This document shows positions 1 to 11,906 of a DNA stretch of 60,000 nucleotides, piece after piece (the first letter of the stretch is position 1; each line of letters opens with the position of its first letter). The stretch lies in contig CM043966.1 of assembly GCA_014529385.2 (NCBI GenBank), positions 44,280,537-44,340,536 of the forward strand, written 5' to 3'. A program made the translations under genes and the position numbers. Source of the stretch: Adiantum capillus-veneris (taxonomy: Eukaryota; Streptophyta; Polypodiopsida; Polypodiales; Pteridaceae). A model generated the notes under the pieces. The model was not told where the DNA came from. It was given only the letters and a program-made list of their open reading frames with translations, and searched no databases.

Positions 1-248
1 GGTGGTGAGAGTGAAGCAAGGCGGGAGCTCTATTAAGGGTTTAATCCCTTTGTATACTACTTCTTCTTTTGAAGTGCTAAAGCCATTGAGTGGCTGCTTT
101 CCCGTGGACGTAGCCCACATTGGGTGAACCACGTATATCATGTGTACTCTCTCTCTCTCTACTCTATAATCTCTTGTGTGTGAAATCCATCTCTCTCCAT
201 TAGGTAATCTACTCAAAAATCTATTTAGCTACGTCTTATTTCCTAACA
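1..248 (+). repeat. Copia-1 5' LTR, 3' portion only
   Basis: It matches 4805-5072 of the 3' LTR from its first base and ends in TAACA, two bases before the primer site. A (CT)7 run lies at 147-160; the 3' LTR has (CT)17 there, which accounts for the 20-bp length difference. Confidence 0.95.
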
Positions 249-250
249 AT

Positions 251-262
251 TGGTATCAGAAC
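251..262 (+). promoter_or_regulatory. Primer binding site, initiator tRNA-Met type
   Basis: TGGTATCAGAAC lies 2 bp after the LTR end. It is complementary to the 3' end of plant initiator tRNA-Met, with one change from the usual TGGTATCAGAGC, and would prime minus-strand DNA synthesis. Confidence 0.9.
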
Positions 263-321
263 AAGGTTTGCTCGTAGCTAAATTATCTCAAGGAAAGGAT
301 TCCTTGAATTGAGTGGCAGTT

Positions 322-3300
322 ATGGCGGAGGAAGGGAAGCTCAAGATTGAGAAGTTCAATGGCAAAAACTACCAACATTGGAAGATGCAGATTGAAGACT
401 ATCTCTACCAGAAGGACCTCTATTTGCCACTAGGCGGTCTTGCGAAGAAGCCCGCATTAATGGCAGATGAAGCATGGATTGTCCTTGATCGAAAGCCACT
501 GGGAACAATCCGGTTAAGCTTGGCGTCAACGGTGGCCTTCAATGTTTCGGAGATGAAGACCACGGAGGACTTGATGAAGTCACTTGACGACTTCTACGAG
601 AAACCATCGGCATCCAATAAGGTATTTCTTATGAAGCGCTTGTTCAATCTAAAGATAGCAGAGAATGGTTCAGTTGCAGAACACCTAAATGACTTTAACA
701 CAAACATAAGTCAACTTCGATCGGTGAAAATCAATTTCGATGACGAAGTGCGAGCTCTTCTTATACTATCATCTCTACCGGATAGTTGGGATAGCCTTGT
801 GATGACTGTAAGTAATTCTATTTTTGGCACAAATACTCTTAAGTTTGATGATGTTGTGGGTGTTCTCCTAAGCGAGGAAATACGAAGGAGAAGCACAAGA
901 GAATCATCAAGTGCTGCATTGTCAGTGGAAACAAGAGGAAGGCCTAAGGAGACGTTCAAAAGCCAAAAGGGTCGTGATCGCTCAAGACAGAGCAAGTCAC
1001 GCACAAAGTCAGTTCTTGAATGTTGGAACTGCGGCAAGAAGGGCCACATCAAGAAGGATTGCTGGTCCAAGAAGAAGAAGGAAACAGAGTCTCAAGACAA
1101 CAAGCCAACATCGAAGGCCAATGTGGCAGGTAAAGTAGAGCAAGATCCTCTAATTCTCTCATTAGACAATGTGTCTAATTCTTGGATAGTAGATTCCGGG
1201 GCTTCATTCCATGCGACACCACACAAGCAACATTTCCAAGACTACACCAAAGGTAATTTTGGGTATGTATACTTGGGAGATGATGAAGCTTATGAGATTG
1301 TCGGCAAAGGTACAGTTTCTGTCAAAACTGCTAACGGAAATGAATGGAAGCTTAAAGATGTTAGGCATGTTCCTTCTCTTCGCAAAAATTTGATCTCTAC
1401 AGGACAATTGGACGATGAAGGTCACAACATTGCATTCGGAAACAAACCGGGGAAGATCTCAAAGGGATCTTTGGTGGTTGCCAAGGGAGAAAAGGTTGGT
1501 ACACTTTACTTGTGTAATGTTAGCATGCAACCTTCAGCTTGTGCAACAACTACAGAAGTTGACAGTGTAGTGTGGCACTACCGGCTTGGGCACATGAGTG
1601 CCAAAGGAATGCAAATCCTTCAAACAAAGAAGCTTCTACCAGGTTTGAAAGAAGTGGACTTAGAGTTCTGTGAAGATTGTGTTTATGGTAAACAAAAGAG
1701 GGTAAAATTCTAAAAATCAGGAAATGAAAGAAAAAATAAAAAACTTGAGTTGGTTCATTCTGATGTTTGGGGTCCTGCAAGTACACCATCACTTGGTGGC
1801 TCATTGTACTATGTAACATTCATAGACGATGCGACTAGAAAAACATGGGTTTATGTCATGAAGAATAAATCCGATGTATTTTCCATATTTCAAAGGTGGA
1901 AAGCCTTTGTGGAAAATGAAACAGGTACCAAGGTTAAATGCCTCAGATTCGACAATGGAGGTGAATATTGCAGCCAAGCTTTTGAAAGCTTTTATGCTAG
2001 CAATGGAATTTGGAGGCAAAGGACAACCCCAAGGACACCTCAACAAAATGGGATTTCGGAAAGGATGAACAGGACAATCATGGAGCGAGCACGAAGCATG
2101 CAGCTACATGCAGGCCTACCGCTTGATCTTTGGGTGGAAGCTGTAAGTACGTCTGTGTACTTAATCAACCGGTTACCCTCAACGGCATTGGATGGGGGAG
2201 TTCCAGAAGAGGCACGGACAGGTAAACCGGTGAATTATGCATTTCTCAAAGTGTTTGGGTGTGAGGCTTTCATGCACATAGATAGAAGCCTAAGATCAAC
2301 GCTAGATGCAAAGTCCAAAAAGTGTTTCTTCATTGGCTATGGAGAAGGTGACTTTGGGTATAGCCTATGGAATCCTGAAGATGGTAAAATCTTAAGGAGT
2401 AGGGATGTAATTTCTAACGAACAAAATATGTACAAAGATTACTTGGAAAGAAAACAAACAAAAGAAACAGGTGATGAGTACATGGAGCTTGAGGACGGTG
2501 AAGACTCAAGGACTACAAACGGTGACAATGTGCAACAACGTCAACCAAATGAGGAGCCTCAACCTATTCCCCGAAGATCTACAAGAGCAAGTAGAAATCC
2601 AGAAAGGTTTGTTCCTTCCTTCAACCATCTCTTGATCTCAGATTCTGGAGAGCCGGAATCATACGAAGAAGCTATGCAACATGAATCCAAAGAAGAATGG
2701 ACGAAGAGCATGCAAGTGGAGATGGACTCACTACATCGCAACCAAACATGGGAGTTGGTTGAGTTGACTAAAGGTAAGCGGGCACTTCAAAACAAATGGG
2801 TGTACAAGCTGAAGGAAGAAGAAGGTGGGAAGAAAAGGTACAAGTCTAGGCTTGTGGTAAAAGGGTTTTCTCAAAAGAAAGGTATTGACTTCAATGAAAT
2901 ATTTTCTCCTGTTGTAAAAATGAACTCAATTAGGCTTGTCTTAAGCCTTGTGGCTGCTCATGATTTAAATCTCGAGCAAATGGATGTAAATACGACATTC
3001 CCTCACAGTCACTTAGAGGAGGAAATCTACATGCTTCAACCAAAGGGGTATGAAGTAGAAGGTAAGGAGAAAATGGTTTGCAGATTAAAGAAGAGCTTGT
3101 ATGGTTTAAAGCAAGCATCAAGACAATGGTACTTGAAGTTTGATCGATGGATGTTGGATCATGGATTCACAAGATGCAACTCGGATCACTGCGTCTACAC
3201 GAAGAATTTGGGAGATGGGAAATTCATCATCCTAATGTTGTATGTTGATGACATGTTGATTGCAAGTGCTAACATGTAGGACATCAAAGACCTAAAAGAG

Positions 3301-4203
3301 GAGCTGTCTAAATCTTTTTCAATGAAAGATTTAGGTGCTGCAAAGAGGATACTTGGTATGAAAATATCAAGGGACAGGACGAAGAAGACAATAAAGCTAT
3401 CTCAAGCAGATTACATCAACAAGGTACTAGAAAGGTTTGCAATGCAAAATGCAAAACCAGTTTCTACACCTTTGACTGGTCATTTTAAACTAACGAAGGA
3501 TATGTGTCCAAAGACACAAGAGGAGATAGCCTATATGTCTAAAGTTCCATATGCTGCAGCGGTAGGTTCTCTAATGTATGCTATGGTCTGGACAAGGCCA
3601 GACATTGCACATGCAGTGGGAGTTGTGAGTAGGTTCATGGACAACCCAGGTAAAGAGCATTGGCAAGCTGTGAAGTGGATACTTAGGTATCTAAAAGGGA
3701 CAACAACAAATGCTTTGTGTTTTGGAGGAGTTGATATTTTTCTAGAAGGGTATGCTGATGCAGATATGGCAAGTGACAAAGATACTCGAAGGAGCACTAC
3801 TGGCTATGTGTTCAGGGTTGGAGGCACAGCAGCAAGCTGGGCTTCAAAGCTGCAGAAAGTGGTTTCACTTTCTACCACGGAAGCAGAGTATGTAGCAATG
3901 ACAGAGGCAAGCAAAGAAATTCTGTGGCTTCACAGATTCTTAGAAGAGCTTGGATTCAAACAAGACAATTGTGTCTTGTACAGTGATAGCCAAAGCGCTA
4001 TCCATCTTGCGAAGAACTCAGCCTTTCATTCAAGGACAAAGCACATTGAGGTGAGATATCACTTCATACGCACTCTTTTGGAAGAGGGACAGCTAAAGCT
4101 AGGAAAGGTGCATACAAGTGAAAATCCTGCAGACATGTTTACAAAGGTGGTCAACAAGGAGAAGTTGAGATTTTGCTCATCTTCAATCGGAATTCAAGGA
4201 TAA
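322..4203 (+). pseudogene. Copia-1 gag-pol polyprotein, two in-frame stops
   Basis: One frame of about 1,294 codons encodes capsid, protease, integrase, reverse transcriptase and RNase H. I take the ATG at 322; the frame is open slightly upstream without an ATG. Landmarks are: a gag domain; a CCHC zinc knuckle (CWNCGKKGHIKKDC, 1021-1062); protease DSG at 1192-1200; an integrase zinc-binding region from 1576; the integrase DD35E triad at D1762, D1951 and E2059, with 35 residues between the last two; reverse transcriptase YVDD at 3241-3252; and RNase H to the end. Stops at 1711 (TAA) and 3277 (TAG) replace CAA and CAG seen at the same sites in Copia-2, so both are C-to-T changes. All catalytic motifs are otherwise present. 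A TNT1/Tork-like lineage is likely but was not tested. Confidence 0.93.
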
Positions 4204-4250
4204 GAAGCCAGAATGGAAAGCAGTCACAGGTTTGGTTTGGAGATCAGTCT

Positions 4251-4263
4251 CCAAGTGGGAGAT
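4251..4263 (+). promoter_or_regulatory. Polypurine tract of Copia-1
   Basis: The purine-rich AAGTGGGAGAT directly precedes the 3' LTR. The same sequence, inverted, abuts the Copia-2 LTR at 49900-49912. Confidence 0.8.
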
Positions 4264-4946
4264 TGTTAAGTATGGAGCTTGATTTACCCTTGTAATTTTC
4301 TGTGGTAAAAGCGCACATTTGTAAGGCCCCCATTATGAGGAGAAGACATCGTGTGTGAAGGAAAATCACTCACCGGAAACCAAAATTTTCATGGACAAGA
4401 ATTAAGGGCAACTTTAGGGGCCTCGGGGATGGAGGCCCTCAAGGCTTTTTTTCCCTCGCCGGAATATTCCTTTTCGCCGGAATATTATGGCCCGCCGGCG
4501 GCCGGAAAGTGGTCAGAAAACAACCGGTTGGTTGGCCGGTGGTCGGTAGTCAATGGCCGGTTGGCCGGTGGCTGGTGGTCAGAAGTCAATGGCCGGTGGC
4601 CGGTGGCTGAATTCAAAAGTGGACTTGTCTTCTCAAGGGCGGCCACACATGGGTGGATTGGAGGGTCCGATTTGGACTTATTCGCATAAGGGCGGCTACA
4701 CATGGCTGCCTCTCATAAGAGAGGGCAGCCCTTTTGTCCTATAAAAGGAGGCCATTTCTACACACATTTCATAGTGTGAAGTTGATGCAACAAGGTGAGT
4801 GTGAGGTGGTGAGAGTGAAGCAAGGCGGGAGCTCTATTAAGGGTTTAATCCCTTTGTAAACTACTTCTTCTTTTGAAGTGCTAAAGCCATTGAGTGGCTG
4901 CTTTCCCGTGGATGTAGCCCACATTGGGTGAACCACGTATATCGTG

Positions 4947-4987
<41 letters not shown>

Positions 4988-5072
4988 CTATAATCTCTTG
5001 TGTGTGAAATCTATCTCTCTCCATTAAGTAATCTACTCAAAAATCTATTTAGCTACGTCTTATTTCCTAACA
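4264..5072 (+). repeat. Copia-1 3' LTR (809 bp)
   Basis: It begins TGTTAAG after the polypurine tract and ends CTAACA. A TATA box (TATAAAAG, 4740-4747) marks the promoter. The U3 part has GC-rich, repetitive CCGG-bearing sequence near 4450-4610. A (CT)17 microsatellite lies at 4951-4984. Short open frames in this LTR are incidental. Confidence 0.95.
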
Positions 5073-5169
5073 CATCCCATCCAAAGTAATGTGACAATGC
5101 ACAGATGAAGCGAAGCTCCAAACATCATAATCTACTCACTGACCAATTTTCAAGTCCATATGTGATGGA

Positions 5170-5189
5170 ACATGGACCGCGATCCATGT
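5170..5189. repeat. Dyad-symmetric motif, family A copy 1
   Basis: ACATGGACCGCGATCCATGT is self-complementary except at two mirror positions. Its downstream flank (TGTCTCCATCTGAGATTTTT) resembles that of the B motif. Confidence 0.6.
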
Positions 5190-5458
5190 CTCCATCTGAG
5201 ATTTTTGGCAAAAATTGGTATAGAGTGTAGCAAAGACTTGTAGAAACAAACTCCCCAAAGCAAGGTTGCAACAAAAAGAATCCAAAACGTACACCAAAAG
5301 GAGAAAAAGCAGACTAAGGTGAAAGACCACAAAGGTGGATCTAGGATTTGACTTTCAAATGACCTAAAAAAGTCTAAATCACTTAAAAAGCATACACCTG
5401 GCATCAAAGTGCCAAGGGAAAGTTGTGTACAAAGTTCATCACATTCTACCATAGAGAT

Positions 5459-5478
5459 ACATGGATCATGATCCGTGG
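5459..5478. repeat. Dyad-symmetric motif, family A copy 2
   Basis: ACATGGATCATGATCCGTGG is nearly self-complementary. The centre GATCATGATC differs from the B core GATCGCGATC by one change in each CpG. Confidence 0.55.
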
Positions 5479-6019
5479 ATTGTGATGCATGTCTCTCTAT
5501 CATAGATTGAGACTAGAGTTAAACTATAGCTAGAGCTAGTCATAAGAAGCATAGAGGCCTTTTCAAAATTGAATTTGGAGATCATTAGAGGGTTTTGCAA
5601 GATAAAATAGGTTTTGTGCCAAAAGCACAATTATTTTGTCATTTCAAGAAATTTAGACTAATGGAACAACTGTAAACTCATAGACATCAAGTGTTTGTTG
5701 TGCAGATTGCAAGGGCTAGAGCATTGCGGCTAGAAGTGATTCCAAGTCCAAGGTTTGGAAGGAACTAAAGAGATAATAGGTTAGGGTTCTACAAGAGTGA
5801 TTTTTTCTTGATGTATTTGAGATCAGGTAGATTTTGCCCGAGTAGAAACCTTGCGTAGGAGACCAGTTTGCAATATTTCCACAAAAGAGAGTGTGATTAG
5901 GGACCATTGCCTCTCATAGAGCCTATCATAGAGGAAATTCTATCTGATACATCATCAGAGAGATCTTGCACCTACATGGTTGAGGGATCCAATAAAGTCA
6001 GTTTCAAGGAGGGACCTAA

Positions 6020-6900
6020 CATGTGAGCAAGACCATCCCAACTAGCACCCATAATGAAACTGTTGCACTTGAAATATCAATTAAAAAACGATCAGAGTTC
6101 AAATATTTATAAAGATGGTATGGACTGCTACTAACACAAATAAGAGTGTTTGAGACTTTAGAGCCAATTTGGGAATCACCAATGTCTTGAAGATTTGGCC
6201 ATATGGACAAATCTAAAACTATTTTTGAAGGCCAACTCCTTTCACAAGGTAGTACTTGAAAAGACCTTTCAAATATGCTCTCAAAACTTTGGCCATGGCC
6301 AAATCTTAAGCTCATTTTGAAAGTAGGAATTGCAAAATTCTCAAATTCACTAATATGGTGTTCATTGCATAAATTAGAAGAGAGACCTAATGAGTTCAAG
6401 GACCTAGTGCCTGTGAACTACAGTGGTGATTGATATTTTGATGATGAGGGGACAATGTATCTTGTTGTGAAAAATCCCTATATTGTGGACAAATGGGGAA
6501 TGACAGGCACAAAAGACAAAAATTATATAGAGCTAGAGGATAAGCCACCTAAGTTGAACATTCCAAATGCAAAACTAAGGTGAGTAAATGAAAGGACACA
6601 AGTCAACATGGACAACACCCATGAAGGGCTATACAAATACGATAATGGTGCGAACAATTGCACTATTACAAGTGCAACAAGCCTAGGAGAGTTGTCAGAG
6701 TACAAATGGTTGTATATTTTTACATGCATTGAAGGTAGAGACACCCATATAATCTTGCTTGACAAATATGAACTATTATATAGTAGACCAGAGAACTTGA
6801 GAGGTATGCATACTTTGGTGGCCCACTCCATCAATATTATGTCACTCCTAGTACCATTAGACCTACTATATTAGAGATTAGACAGAAAATGGGGAGAATG
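6020..6900 (+). pseudogene. Family A ORF1 fossil, homologous to B ORF1
   Basis: This is a decayed counterpart of the 303-codon ORF1 at 13674-14582. The best block (6385-6505) still reads as EFKDLVPV followed by a short YSGD block, a DDEG-MYLVV block and IVDKWG, all matching B ORF1. A second block (6570-6870) matches the B region ending in HHYYVTPS. About 240 bp at 6133-6375 has no counterpart in B and is probably an insertion. Stops and frameshifts are scattered through it. The function of ORF1 is unknown, but protein-level similarity between two elements shows it was once coding. Confidence 0.75.
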
Positions 6901-6959
6901 AATGTAGAGAGTAGGTTACATGTGCCAAAAAACCTTCCAAAATTCCTTACACAAAAACC

Positions 6960-9900
6960 CAAAGAGATCATGCCACAAAAAAAATCAAATGGATGACCCA
7001 TAACATTTGAAGCCTTTTAAGATCTCTTGAAAAAAGCGATGTTGCAAGCTTGGGAATATTAATCACACAGTCATAGACTGAGACTATGATCCACCATGAT
7101 TGCATATGGATATTATGACATAAAAGTGCTTTTTGATTGAGTTTTCTAGCACAAGTCTTGAGTGGTAGTATGCATGTTTTAAGAATGTAAACCATAAGGA
7201 GTGAGACCTCCGAGTAGCAACACGAGGAGCCACATGTAATCCATTTATAGGCACTTTTGTGTTTCTTATAGATGGTTGTGAGGTAAGGAAGAGAACGGTG
7301 AAGTGGTGAGAGAATGGGAGCAAGACGCTCATGTATTCTTCCAAGGTTTTGTTTATTTCCTCATGCCAAAGTGAGAAGCTACCTCCTTGTAGACGTTTTT
7401 TTGGCTTCCAAGGAGATGTAAGATTTGAAAACTATTACCACATTATTTGGTGCTTTGTCTAAGCGTGTAATGAAGAAGCATTCCCAAAATAGCTCAATCT
7501 CTAAATTGAGGTCATTGTGGGGTTGATGTTTCCTTTGGAGGGGGAAATGTGATAGACAATATGCTTCAAAAATCCGTGACGTTGGTGCAACCAAAGTTGG
7601 TATGTGCATGGAAGTGCTTTATGCCAAGCAAAGGGTGCTAGCAAATGCATGACAAATGGCTAATTGGAGGATCTGGGCAGCAAATGATAGTGAAAGTGTA
7701 TGCCTGATGCAGTTTTAAAGGCAAAAAAGTTTCCAAAATGGTCCAGTTGGGATGACAGGTGAAGGTGCCCAAAGTGCCGAGTCAGTGATCTAGAATGTGG
7801 AGTTCGAGATGCTGTGCAAGCTGGTCCAGTGGCTCGTCAGACGGAGCCACGTGATGTAATATATTCAAGTTTAAAGTTGGAGTGGTTTGTAGATCCCCGA
7901 CGGATAGGGCAATTGGGGAAGATATGAGTGGATAGGGTTGGAGTGATCATATTGTGGACCATGCCAATATTTTTGAGTTGCGGATCGGAGCTCTAGATTG
8001 CAGGTTATGGTCATTTGAAAATTTGTCAAGGGCTGGGTGTGTGCCCAACTGACTGCATTGGTAGGCATGCCATCTGGCATTTTTGGGCCTTGATAGGGTT
8101 CTAGGAGGTAGTGCACTTCATGTAGAGATAATAAGAACCAAGTGCTCGGTGATCGAATATCTAGACGACAAGATATGTTCGTTCAAAGGTTGGGTGTAGT
8201 TCCACAGAGGATAATGTCAGGTGGATTTTGTCCAGGTTTGTAGCCTTGAATAGCGGGTTCAAAGAAGTCAAAAATAGGCATGGGTTGCATAGGACAAAGC
8301 CAGAAATATGAGCCTTTAGTCGGATGTCACGGCTCCACCATTGGATATGGGAGCATCAAATGGCTAGATGCCAAAGGGGGGATAGAAATTTTGTTTTTTT
8401 CCAAGTTTGTGTTGAAGTTCAGGAGGGCCTTGGATGGCCATGCGTTGTCAAGCAGCCATGTGGTGAGCAGAAGCCCCACGTGCACAAACTGAAGCTGGAT
8501 TGGTGGCCTATATAATGAGGGTCGTGAGCTCATTGTGAATCATAAGTGGAGAGTGGGCTCTTAAGGAGCTCAACGATGGCATTGGTGGCGGCCTTGGTGC
8601 TGCTCGAGCTCTGCTCGGGGTGGCACTTTGGCAGTTTTAGCGGGCACAGGTGGCACGTTGGCCTTTGGTGGTGCTCCCAATGGTAATGGCAGTCAAACGG
8701 TGGTGCATAGATTGGTGACATGGCACTCCATAAGAGAAGGGTCCCATGACACCCCCTAAAAGCCAAGTTTTTGATGACTAAGGGTGAAGGCACTAGGAAT
8801 CTCGCTAGTGACTCCTCTGCTTGAAGTGTAAGGAAAGTTGGAGGGAAGAAAAAGCCTCGCAGGGGGTGTTCATACGAGAAGGAGAGGCCGCTCAAGGGAG
8901 GCCAAACCAAGACGGTCAAGGGTGAGCCCCAAGTGGAAAAATCAAGCAAGTCCAGGAGGATTCCAAGTAAAGTCAAGGGGTAAGCTCCAAGGTGAAAAAG
9001 GGAGAGTAAAAAAGAAAAATACAAAAAAGAAAATGCCAAGGGGCACTATCGACATTGCTAGTGCACGCCTCTCTCAAGCTTGCACCCTCCTCAAGGAGAA
9101 GAGAACAAAAGAGAGCAGATGAAGCAAGGTGGTGCACCCCTCCCAAAAGTTTCCAAATTGAGATGCAAAGTGGACCAATCGAAGGCTAGATGCCCAAATT
9201 GAAAGAGTGCCTCCTATAAAGTCCATTTTTGTAACATTTTTAATGCTTTTTGCAAGTAGGATTTTGGCCATTAGGCTTTTTGCCTTGAGGCTTTTTGCCT
9301 TGAGGCTTTTTGCCTTGAGGCTTTTGCCCAAGAGGTCTTTTGGGAGCCTGCAGAGAGTTATAGACTGTGTGGGTGAGTTCTTGGGTGGGCTTCTTGTGTA
9401 GAGGTGTGGGCCTGCAAAGCACCAAGTGTGGTTTTTCTTGCCCAACGACCATGTGGGTGCATCGTTTGATGTAAAGGACTTGTACATGGTGTTTGAGTAG
9501 TGGTGAAGCTTCTGTGGTGTTTCTCTCGCATTGTTTCCCCTACTCCCCTTCTCTACTTCTTCTGCTTGTGTGTGTGGTGTTGGTGCGGATGTGTGTGCCC
9601 CCTGGGCCCCTTTTGGTGTGCAGAATCGAAGTGAGAGTGTTGTTTTGTGTGCAGAAGTGGCATCTGGCTTGAAGTAAGCAATGAAATACGTGTGGATAGC
9701 TTTGGTGTTGAGCATGTTTGTGCATTGGGGTGTGTGTGTGTGTGTGTGTGAGGGGTGGCCTGCTAGTGTGTGTTGAGAGTTTTGAAGGTGAACTCTAGTG
9801 GTTTGGGGTGTTGTGTATGCCCTAGGCTACAAAGCGACATTATGTTTGTGTGTCGGGTGTGTTCCCCCATTCCCCCTCTCCAACGTCTCAAAAAACAAGA

Positions 9901-10290
9901 GATTTTATGGGAGTATCACACATCGTCTCTCGAGGAGAGTCGCTAACACTTGATTAAGTTCAACAAACACATGTTGAAACTCAGATGCCTTTGTGAGGAT
10001 GTGTCCTAGTCCATTTTCACAAAGCATGGCTATTGTATGCTAACAAAAGGCTTGATATGTGTGGTGAGTAGTGTGTTATCGCTACAAAAACACTTAGATT
10101 CAGATGAGGTAGAAAAAACTTCTTTTGCATTACCAAGTGTGACCTTCAAAGGAGAGTCAAAAGTCCAAGAGAACATACATTCATCCCATAGTGGGGTAGT
10201 AACAATATGAAGCCCAAAAAAGAAGAACAAGAATGACTGATTTGATGAACCAATAGAAAAATTTAGTAGTGAGGACAATGGAATCCTTGG
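6960..10290. other. Unassigned repeat-like segment within family A
   Basis: This separates the A ORF1 fossil from the A gag fossil and has no counterpart in B, so it is probably inserted DNA. I find no convincing gene. It contains a 15-bp minisatellite (9271-9330), a TG microsatellite near 9730-9750, and T/C-rich LTR-like sequence near 9540-9900. No terminal repeats or target duplications could be placed. Confidence 0.4.
9271..9330. repeat. 15-bp minisatellite
   Basis: About four head-to-tail copies of AGGCTTTTTGCCTTG. It makes a repetitive frame on either strand that should not be read as a gene. Confidence 0.85.
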
Positions 10291-10299
10291 ATTTGAGGA

Positions 10300-10973
10300 T
10301 TCCAATGACTACTTATAGGGGCGGTGAAGCTCCTAGCATGATGCATAAACTAGAGATCCTACCACCTTGACAGAAGCATGAGATGTGTGTCCTGAGGGGA
10401 GAACCCCATAGAGAACTTTAACTAGAGTTCCTAGCAAGAGAGCCAAGATTTGTGATAATGGTTGCAAAAATGCAACAAATGCGACCATCTTACGTAGCTA
10501 AGTGTGCTGCCAAGAAGTAAAATGGATCGAGAGATCCATATGCACATGTCTCGCTCTTCACATAGGTTTTGAGAGCTAAGTAGGTGGCATATTTCCACAC
10601 TCAATACGAAGGATTTGGGATGACTTTGGAAGGAACAACATTGATGTGGTTCCAACCTTTGAACAATAGAGATTTTCCAAACATAGAGCAACTTTTACAC
10701 AAATTTTCTAAGAAAAAGAAATCAAGCATAACACTTTGTCTCAAATCTATGCTTTCAAGTAGAAAGAGAAAAAAAAGTGAGCTTCACTTTGCTTCAAACA
10801 ATATATAGAGAGATGTCCTATATGAGAGTTATTGCAAGATGCGAGGCTATCAGTTCTCTTCATAGAGGGCTTGCACAATGAGACTTTCAAGAAGGACCTG
10901 CACTTGAAAGCTTGCACAACATTTGAGTAAGTCACTAGAGAAGCTTTGTATCTAGTTGAAAATTAAAAGGCCT
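10300..10973 (+). pseudogene. Family A gag fossil (capsid region)
   Basis: From about 10475 it aligns with B gag at 14630-14830: the segment for PYAHVSLF, the QYEGFG-TLEGT block and WFQPLN is preserved (10590-10670). It then continues as the counterpart of B 16430-16730. B gag is split at this point by solo LTR S, while A is continuous here, which confirms that S is an insertion. Several stops are present. It is cut at 10973 by the 5' LTR of element B. Confidence 0.8.
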
Positions 10974-11888
10974 TGTTTGGCGGACGAAGCGACGAAGCTA
11001 CGGTTTCCAAAGAAGGAGTCACATTTTTGTGGGAAACCCTTGTAAAATTATTTTGTAAGAGAGCATCTCTAAGCCGAGAACTTGTAAAAGTATTTATGAT
11101 TATTTTTCTGGGAGCAATTGTATTTTAGAGAGCCAGTTAGAAGTTTAGGAGCTTTTGGCTGGATAAGCCATTTGTAAAGACCTAAACTATAAAGGTCAAG
11201 TTTTGTAAGTTTGAACATCATCTTTTTTATGAGAAATTGAGAAGACAACGTACGTTTGAGAGCTTCTTCTTGCTCCAACTTGTAATCTTCGCTACTGTGG
11301 CTACGGTAATCCAAATTTAGATTCATTTATTGCATTGTGTTCCTCTTACTTTGCTCTTCCATTCAAGTGTAATCATTCAAGATTCGGTGTACGTTTTCAA
11401 CTACGAGTTTGAGACCTTAAATCGCTATTTTGAGTGCTTATATGCGTGTTTCATGTTGTTTTGACCCTAGGAGAGGCTTTAGAGACTCTAAAACGACCCT
11501 TTAGGATCACCTGTTCGCTGTTTTTGCTGACCTTGGGACGAACGATCGTGATCTTTGTACCTCTCCAGAATGCTGTGACAGTGATAGGATATGCTCCTGA
11601 TAGTCCCCTGTAGCTTCCCTTCAAGTTTCGTGCGAATCCAATATGATTTGCATGGTAAACAAGCGTGATGACTGTAGAGCTGTGTAGAAGGACATAGGCA
11701 AATTACTTGGCTTTAGTGCATATGATTTGCTTGCAGAGTTAGTAGTTGCATCTCTTCGAGTTCACTTCATTAGGATTGACACCCTAGTGAGTTTCCATGT
11801 CTCATCCGAGTCGCTTCCCTTGTATTGATATTTTATGTTGATGCGTGAGAGCTATGCTATGGACGTCCGTCGTGGCGACCCGCAAACA
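10974..11888 (+). repeat. Element B 5' LTR (915 bp)
   Basis: It starts TGTTTGGCGG and ends GCAAACA. A TATA-like TATAAAGG lies at 11188-11195. A degenerate copy of the dyad motif lies at 11541-11563. It pairs with 34878-35784; an 8-bp length difference lies near 11480. Confidence 0.95.
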
Positions 11889-11889
11889 T

Positions 11890-11906
11890 TGGTGCCGTTG
11901 CCGGGG
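11890..11906 (+). promoter_or_regulatory. Primer binding site, tRNA-Asp type
   Basis: TGGTGCCGTTGCCGGGG lies one base after the LTR. It matches the complement of the plant tRNA-Asp 3' end (TGGCGCCGTTGCCGGGG) with one change. Confidence 0.9.

Larger units (their letters stand above)
1..5072 (+). mobile_element. Copia-1, Ty1/copia LTR retrotransposon (5' LTR truncated by window)
   Basis: Order is LTR, tRNA-Met primer site, gag-pol in one frame, polypurine tract, LTR. Integrase lies before reverse transcriptase, which defines Ty1/copia. The 5' LTR fragment and the matching part of the 3' LTR differ at 5 of about 230 positions outside a CT repeat, so the insertion is not very recent. The right flank (5073 on) is leader sequence of gypsy family A. 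The 5' target duplication lies outside the window, so the duplication cannot be checked. A closely related copy lies inverted at 49132-54325. Confidence 0.95.
5073..5940 (+). mobile_element. Family A gypsy fossil: leader region
   Basis: The second half of this non-coding stretch aligns by eye with the leader of element B (about 13,190-13,600), including a shared CATCAAGTGT segment and the shared CAGAGAGATCTT near its end. It carries two 20-bp dyads, at 5170-5189 and 5459-5478, which resemble the repeated dyad of B. No credible ORF is present. Confidence 0.65.

Noticed and set aside
9074-9715. 213-codon minus-strand frame with Lys-Ala-Lys-Ser-Leu repeats
   Set aside because: It arises from the 15-bp minisatellite at 9271-9330 and has no recognisable domain.
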